From Patulibacter sp. (GTDB lineage Bacteria > Actinomycetota > Thermoleophilia > Solirubrobacterales > Solirubrobacteraceae): a DNA stretch of 8,349 bases. Below the pieces are notes generated by a model. It was not told the DNA's origin and did not search any database. It saw only the letters and a list, made by a program, of their open reading frames with translations. How positions within the stretch are numbered: position 1 is the stretch's first letter; each line of letters opens with the position of its first letter. A program made the position numbers and the translations under genes. Below, one piece after another: positions 6,081-8,349 of this stretch. Location: the NCBI GenBank assembly GCA_031119595.1, contig JAVHXX010000183.1, positions 1 to 8,349 of the forward strand, given 5' to 3'.

Positions 6081-6471
6081 CGGGGCGCGGGCGGCGTCGC
6101 GCAGCACGGCCCCGTGCAGCGGTGTGCTCCGGCGCGAATCGGGCGGCCAGCCGCGGCGCCAGAACTCAAGGTGCTTTCACACCGGTTTTTGGACGTTCGA
6201 AGGACCGGCCACACCGTGTCCAGCGCGCCAGGCCCCTCCCGGAGGGCAACACGCGCGACGCGCGGGTCGGCGTAGGAGCGCGCCACGCGAGCCCGATCTG
6301 GACGTCTGTCCGGCGGTTTCGCCGGGATTGGACACGCGTTGGATGGACCAGCCGCGGAGTGTCCAGACACGGCTGCAAGCGCTCGTTCACACCGAACCCA
6401 CACCGATACCCACAGCAAGCGCAACGAACCCACCACCAGGACGGCACGGACGTCGTCCTCGTTGCGAGCGA
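6081..6471. other. Gene-free divergent control region between the tRNAs and the CAP gene
   Basis: About 400 bp hold no supportable gene. Open frames here merely run on from the CAP gene or cross tRNA-Pro. What is visible is as follows. The heptamer CACACCG occurs four times on the plus strand (6178, 6210, 6388, 6399) and once inverted (6120-6126). There is a family of GTGTCCA/TGGAC elements (6190, 6216, 6299, 6329, 6359). GTGTCCAGACAC at 6359-6370 is an inverted repeat. A hairpin, CCGGCG-GTTT-CGCCGG, lies at 6310-6325. I could not match it to the c-di-AMP riboswitch that precedes some actinobacterial wall genes. No clear plus-strand -10 for the CAP gene is seen. Confidence 0.6.
6359..6370. 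promoter_or_regulatory. GTGTC-CA-GACAC inverted repeat upstream of the CAP gene
   Basis: This is a 5-bp inverted repeat around a CA centre, about 100 bp before the CAP start. Its left half GTGTCCA recurs at 6216-6222 and, inverted, at 6329-6335, which suggests a transcription-factor site cluster. The factor is unknown. Confidence 0.35.
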
Positions 6472-7026
6472 ATGACCATGCGGGCACGGAAGACCACACT
6501 CATCATCGCCACCACGCTGGCCGCCGGACTCGCCATCGCGGGTCCGGCCGCCGCGGCTCCCTGCGCCAACGCCGACTCGGCGCCGGGCACCATCTCCGCC
6601 AAGGCCCTCGGCACCGCCACGCTCTGCCTCCTCAACGAGGAGCGCTCGCACTACGGCCTCGGCCCGCTCAAGGCGCAGCACAACCTCGCGAAGGCGGCCA
6701 CCGGCTACAGCAAGGAGATGGTCCGCCACCAGTTCTTCGACCACGTGTCGCCCGGCGGCTCCACCCTCGCCAGCCGGCTGAAGAAGGTCCACTACACCTC
6801 GACCGCCCGCGCCTGGTCGATCGGCGAGAACATCGCCTGGGGCACCGGCAGCAAGGCCACCCCGGCCCAGATCGTCGACGCGTGGATGCACTCCGCCGGC
6901 CACAAGGCCAACATCCTCGACCGCTCCTACAAGGAGATCGGAATCGGCATCGCGCTCGGCGCTCCGGTCGCCACGGCCTCGTCCGTCGGCGCGACCTACA
7001 CGACCGACTTCGGCTACCGCTCGTAG
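6472..7026 (+). CDS. Secreted CAP/SCP-domain (YkwD-type) protein
   Basis: This is a 184-aa protein starting at ATG 6472; a second in-frame ATG at 6478 would work equally well. The signal peptide is MTMRARK, a hydrophobic stretch, then GPAAAA just before the mature PCANADS. The rest is one CAP domain (PF00188, residues about 48-183). It has LCLLNEERSHYGLGPL, then FFDHVSPGG (H91), GENIAWG (E119), AWMHSAGHKANIL (H144) and KEIGIGI (E155). These are plausible members of the CAP His/Glu cavity. C31 and C52 probably form a disulfide near the N terminus. Bacterial CAP proteins are exported. Proposed roles include lipid or peptide binding and envelope maintenance, but no general enzymatic activity is established. 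It is the first plus-strand gene and stands alone: the next gene has its own promoter. Upstream GAGCGA is a weak ribosome binding site at best. Confidence 0.93.
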   Translation: MTMRARKTTLIIATTLAAGLAIAGPAAAAPCANADSAPGTISAKALGTATLCLLNEERSHYGLGPLKAQHNLAKAATGYSKEMVRHQFFDHVSPGGSTLASRLKKVHYTSTARAWSIGENIAWGTGSKATPAQIVDAWMHSAGHKANILDRSYKEIGIGIALGAPVATASSVGATYTTDFGYRS

Positions 7027-7037
7027 CGGCTGGCCGC
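7026..7037 (+). terminator. Short GC hairpin right after the CAP stop codon
   Basis: GCGGC-TG-GCCGC begins at the last base of the stop codon. It has no T-run after it. It may be a weak terminator of the kind often proposed in high-GC genomes, or simply chance. Confidence 0.3.
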
Positions 7038-7077
7038 CCGGCTTGGTGACAACTTCCTGACACCTGCTCAGCGGCCA

Positions 7078-7106
7078 TTCACGGCACCGCAAAATCGAGC
7101 TATCGT
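7078..7106 (+). promoter_or_regulatory. Sigma-70-type promoter of the OsmC/Nudix pair
   Basis: TTCACG (7078-7083) and TATCGT (7101-7106) are separated by exactly 17 bp. The spacer holds an A-run (7091-7094), unusual in this GC-rich context. Transcription should start near 7112-7114, only 2-4 bases before the ATG at 7116. The mRNA would then be leaderless or nearly so, in agreement with the lack of any Shine-Dalgarno sequence. Confidence 0.6.
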
Positions 7107-7115
7107 CAGTGTTAT

Positions 7116-7517
7116 ATGAGAGCTGTATCGACTTCGCAGGGCGGTCTCCGTCACCTCGTCTCGGTCGGAGATCACCACCTGATCGTCGACGAGCCGGTGG
7201 AGCGTGGCGGTACCGACACGGGCCCGAGCCCGCTCGAGCTCCTCGCGGCGTCGCTCGTGAGCTGTACGGCGATCACGATGCAGCTCTACGCGAAGCGCAA
7301 GGGTTGGGAGCTCGACGACCTCACCGTCGAGGTCGATTACCAGCCGGCCGAGCGTGGCGCGCTTACCCAGTTCGAGATGATCCTCGGCTTCCCCGACAAC
7401 CTCTCCGACGAGCAGGTCGAGAAGCTGAAGGTGATCGCGGCGAAGTGCCCGATCCATCGCACGCTCGAGGGCGAGGCGATCTTCACCGAGCGCGTGGAGC
7501 GTCGGGCCCGCGCGTGA
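7116..7517 (+). CDS. OsmC-family protein (peroxide/thiol-related)
   Basis: This is a 133-aa protein of the OsmC/Ohr superfamily (PF02566), full length for the family. The first reactive Cys lies in the helix motif GPSPLELLAASLVSC (C50), and the second in KCPIHRTLEG (C111). In OsmC/Ohr these two Cys reduce hydroperoxides through a reversible disulfide. The segment GGTDTGPSPLELLAASL and the CPIH motif fit the broad OsmC/YhfA branch better than classical Ohr. Substrate class (organic peroxide or another thiol-reactive compound) cannot be settled here. Being a cytoplasmic protein, it has no signal sequence. ATG 7116 sits a few bases after the predicted transcription start. Its stop overlaps the Nudix GTG by a GTGA quartet, so both are likely one coupled operon. 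Confidence 0.92.
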   Translation: MRAVSTSQGGLRHLVSVGDHHLIVDEPVERGGTDTGPSPLELLAASLVSCTAITMQLYAKRKGWELDDLTVEVDYQPAERGALTQFEMILGFPDNLSDEQVEKLKVIAAKCPIHRTLEGEAIFTERVERRARA

Positions 7518-8188
7518 GTCGCCGGCCCCTGCCGACCTCCGCCGAACTCTCCTCCCTCCTCCGGTCCGGCCCCGCAGACCACGAACTGCGCATCTGGCAG
7601 CCGCAGGACGGTGACCGTCCGGCGTCCGTCCTCGTCCCGTTGCTCACCGGCGACGGCGAACTCCGCGTGCTCCTCACGCGCCGCAGCCCGGAGCTGTCGA
7701 AGCATCCTGGCGAGTATTCCTTCCCCGGCGGCCGTCCGGAGCCCGAAGACGACTCCGCCCTCGCGACTGCCCTGCGCGAGGCCCGCGAAGAGGTCGGCGT
7801 CCCCGCCGATCTGATCGAGATCGTCGGGCAGTTGCCGGTCACCTCGACCCATGTCACCGGCTACGCCATCACGCCGTTCGTCGGGGTGATCAACGCCCCA
7901 CCGGACTGGATCCCGCAGGTCAGCGAGGTCGCCGAGGTCGAGGAGCCGCGTCTCGTCGATCTCCTCGCGTCCCGTGAGGTTCACACCTTCAAGCGTCCCG
8001 GCGGCATCGCCGTGGAGATGCCCGTGTTCCCGCTCGCGCCCGACCGCGCCGTCTGGGGTGCCACCGCGCGCATCCTCGAGGAGCTCCTCCAGCGCCTCGC
8101 CCCCGCCCTCGGCGACGACGGCGTCAACCAGGGCTCGGACACCGGCATCACCGCCTACACGACGGCGATGCCAAGACCGCCCCGCTGA
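7514..8188 (+). CDS. Nudix hydrolase, CoA-pyrophosphatase (NudL/UPF0035)-like
   Basis: This is a 224-aa protein from GTG 7514, inside the GTGA overlap with the OsmC gene. Earlier in-frame starts would lie antiphase within OsmC. The centre holds the UPF0035 signature LLTRRSPELSKHPGEYSFPGG (as LLTRRS plus HPGEYSFPGG), running straight into the Nudix box GGRPEPED, then ALREAREEVGV. The REAREE acidic cluster binds the catalytic Mg/Mn. This combination marks the CoA-pyrophosphatase branch (NudL/PCD1), which hydrolyses CoA, oxidised CoA or CoA esters to 3',5'-ADP and phosphopantetheine derivatives. Exact substrate is inferred. The C-terminal 20 or so residues after ALGDD are low-conservation tail. 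Pairing with an OsmC thiol protein suggests clearing oxidised CoA during thiol stress; that link is inference. Confidence 0.88.
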   Translation: MSRRPLPTSAELSSLLRSGPADHELRIWQPQDGDRPASVLVPLLTGDGELRVLLTRRSPELSKHPGEYSFPGGRPEPEDDSALATALREAREEVGVPADLIEIVGQLPVTSTHVTGYAITPFVGVINAPPDWIPQVSEVAEVEEPRLVDLLASREVHTFKRPGGIAVEMPVFPLAPDRAVWGATARILEELLQRLAPALGDDGVNQGSDTGITAYTTAMPRPPR

Positions 8189-8199
8189 GCGACGGCCCC

Positions 8200-8220
8200 T
8201 CCGCGTCTGTCCCTCGCGGA
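8200..8220 (+). other. Hairpin after the Nudix gene
   Basis: TCCGCG and CGCGGA form a 6-bp stem with a 9-nt loop, 11 bp after the Nudix stop. It is followed by an A-run rather than a T-run, so a terminator role on the plus strand is doubtful. Confidence 0.3.
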
Positions 8221-8222
8221 AA

Positions 8223-8299
8223 ACGTCCCAGGGGTTCGCCACCAGCGCCCAGTCCCAGTGCACGCACCTCCCAGGGGTTCGCCGCCGGGGCCGAGTCCC
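8223..8299. repeat. Two-unit 34-bp direct repeat in the right-edge spacer
   Basis: Units at 8223-8256 and 8266-8299 are each 34 bp and separated by 9 bp (period 43). They share an exact 14-bp core CCCAGGGGTTCGCC (8227-8240, 8270-8283) and a common end AGTCCC, with about six differences in all. No coding sequence is supportable here. It could be part of a dispersed intergenic repeat family or the start of a longer array beyond the edge. Confidence 0.6.
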
Positions 8300-8349
8300 T
8301 CAGACGCTTGGCAACCACGAGCGCTGAGCGAGAGATCGCGCCGCAGATT

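Noticed and set aside
5829..6107. N-terminal extension of the methyltransferase
   Set aside because: The frame is open but would translate through tRNA-Arg and tRNA-Pro.
5983..6471. N-terminal extension of the CAP protein to a start near 5983
   Set aside because: It would cross tRNA-Pro in antisense and bury the obvious signal peptide starting at 6472.
6061..6471. c-di-AMP (ydaO-type) riboswitch before the CAP gene
   Set aside because: Context suggested it, because some actinobacterial wall genes have one, but I could not find the conserved core sequences or the expected pseudoknot pairing.
7109..7513. N-terminal extension of the Nudix protein across the OsmC gene
   Set aside because: The open frame overlaps OsmC in another phase and is Arg/Ala-rich without motifs. 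GTG 7514 with the GTGA overlap matches the family length.
8223..8299. Short CRISPR array
   Set aside because: There are only two units, imperfect, with a 9-bp spacer and no cas gene. CRISPR spacers are about 30 bp and repeats are near identical.

Overview
This window is high-GC throughout (roughly 70% by eye). It reads as the chromosome of an actinobacterium, most likely of class Thermoleophilia (Solirubrobacterales-like). That placement is an inference from codon use, GTG starts, GTGA gene overlaps, a DUF4232-type lipoprotein and a YkwD-type CAP protein; no rRNA or universal marker gene is present to confirm it. Nothing here is a phage, transposon, CRISPR array or obvious genomic island.

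Layout: everything from 1 to 6060 reads on the minus strand, and everything from about 6472 onward reads on the plus strand. (1) 1-2614, minus: the N-terminal 871 codons of a large secreted protein with a signal peptide, nine tandem Ig-like/OmpL47-type repeats and a Thr-Pro linker that runs off the left edge. (2) 2869-4047, minus: a lipoprotein with a C-terminal DUF4232-like domain. (3) 4142-4215, minus: tRNA-His with its own terminator. (4) 4291-5828, minus: a SAM methyltransferase and a cyclase-family (kynurenine-formamidase-like) metal hydrolase sharing a GTGA stop/start overlap. (5) 5890-6060, minus: tRNA-Pro followed by tRNA-Arg. (6) 6061-6471: a gene-free divergent control region rich in short repeated motifs. 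(7) 6472-7026, plus: a secreted CAP/SCP-domain protein. (8) 7116-8188, plus: an OsmC-family protein and a CoA-pyrophosphatase-like Nudix hydrolase, again joined by a GTGA overlap, behind a promoter that predicts an almost leaderless mRNA. (9) 8189-8349: a gene-free tail with a two-unit 34-bp direct repeat.

Functionally the window mixes envelope genes (Ig-like surface protein, DUF4232 lipoprotein, CAP protein), two small translationally coupled enzyme pairs (methyltransferase/cyclase and OsmC/Nudix) and three tRNAs. The OsmC/Nudix pair suggests thiol or peroxide defence combined with CoA-derivative housekeeping. I do not see convincing evidence of a complete, previously undescribed system. The best leads are the methyltransferase/cyclase pair of unknown substrate, the OsmC/Nudix leaderless operon, the repeat homogenisation inside the Ig-like gene, the motif-dense leader of the CAP gene and the 34-bp repeats at the right edge.
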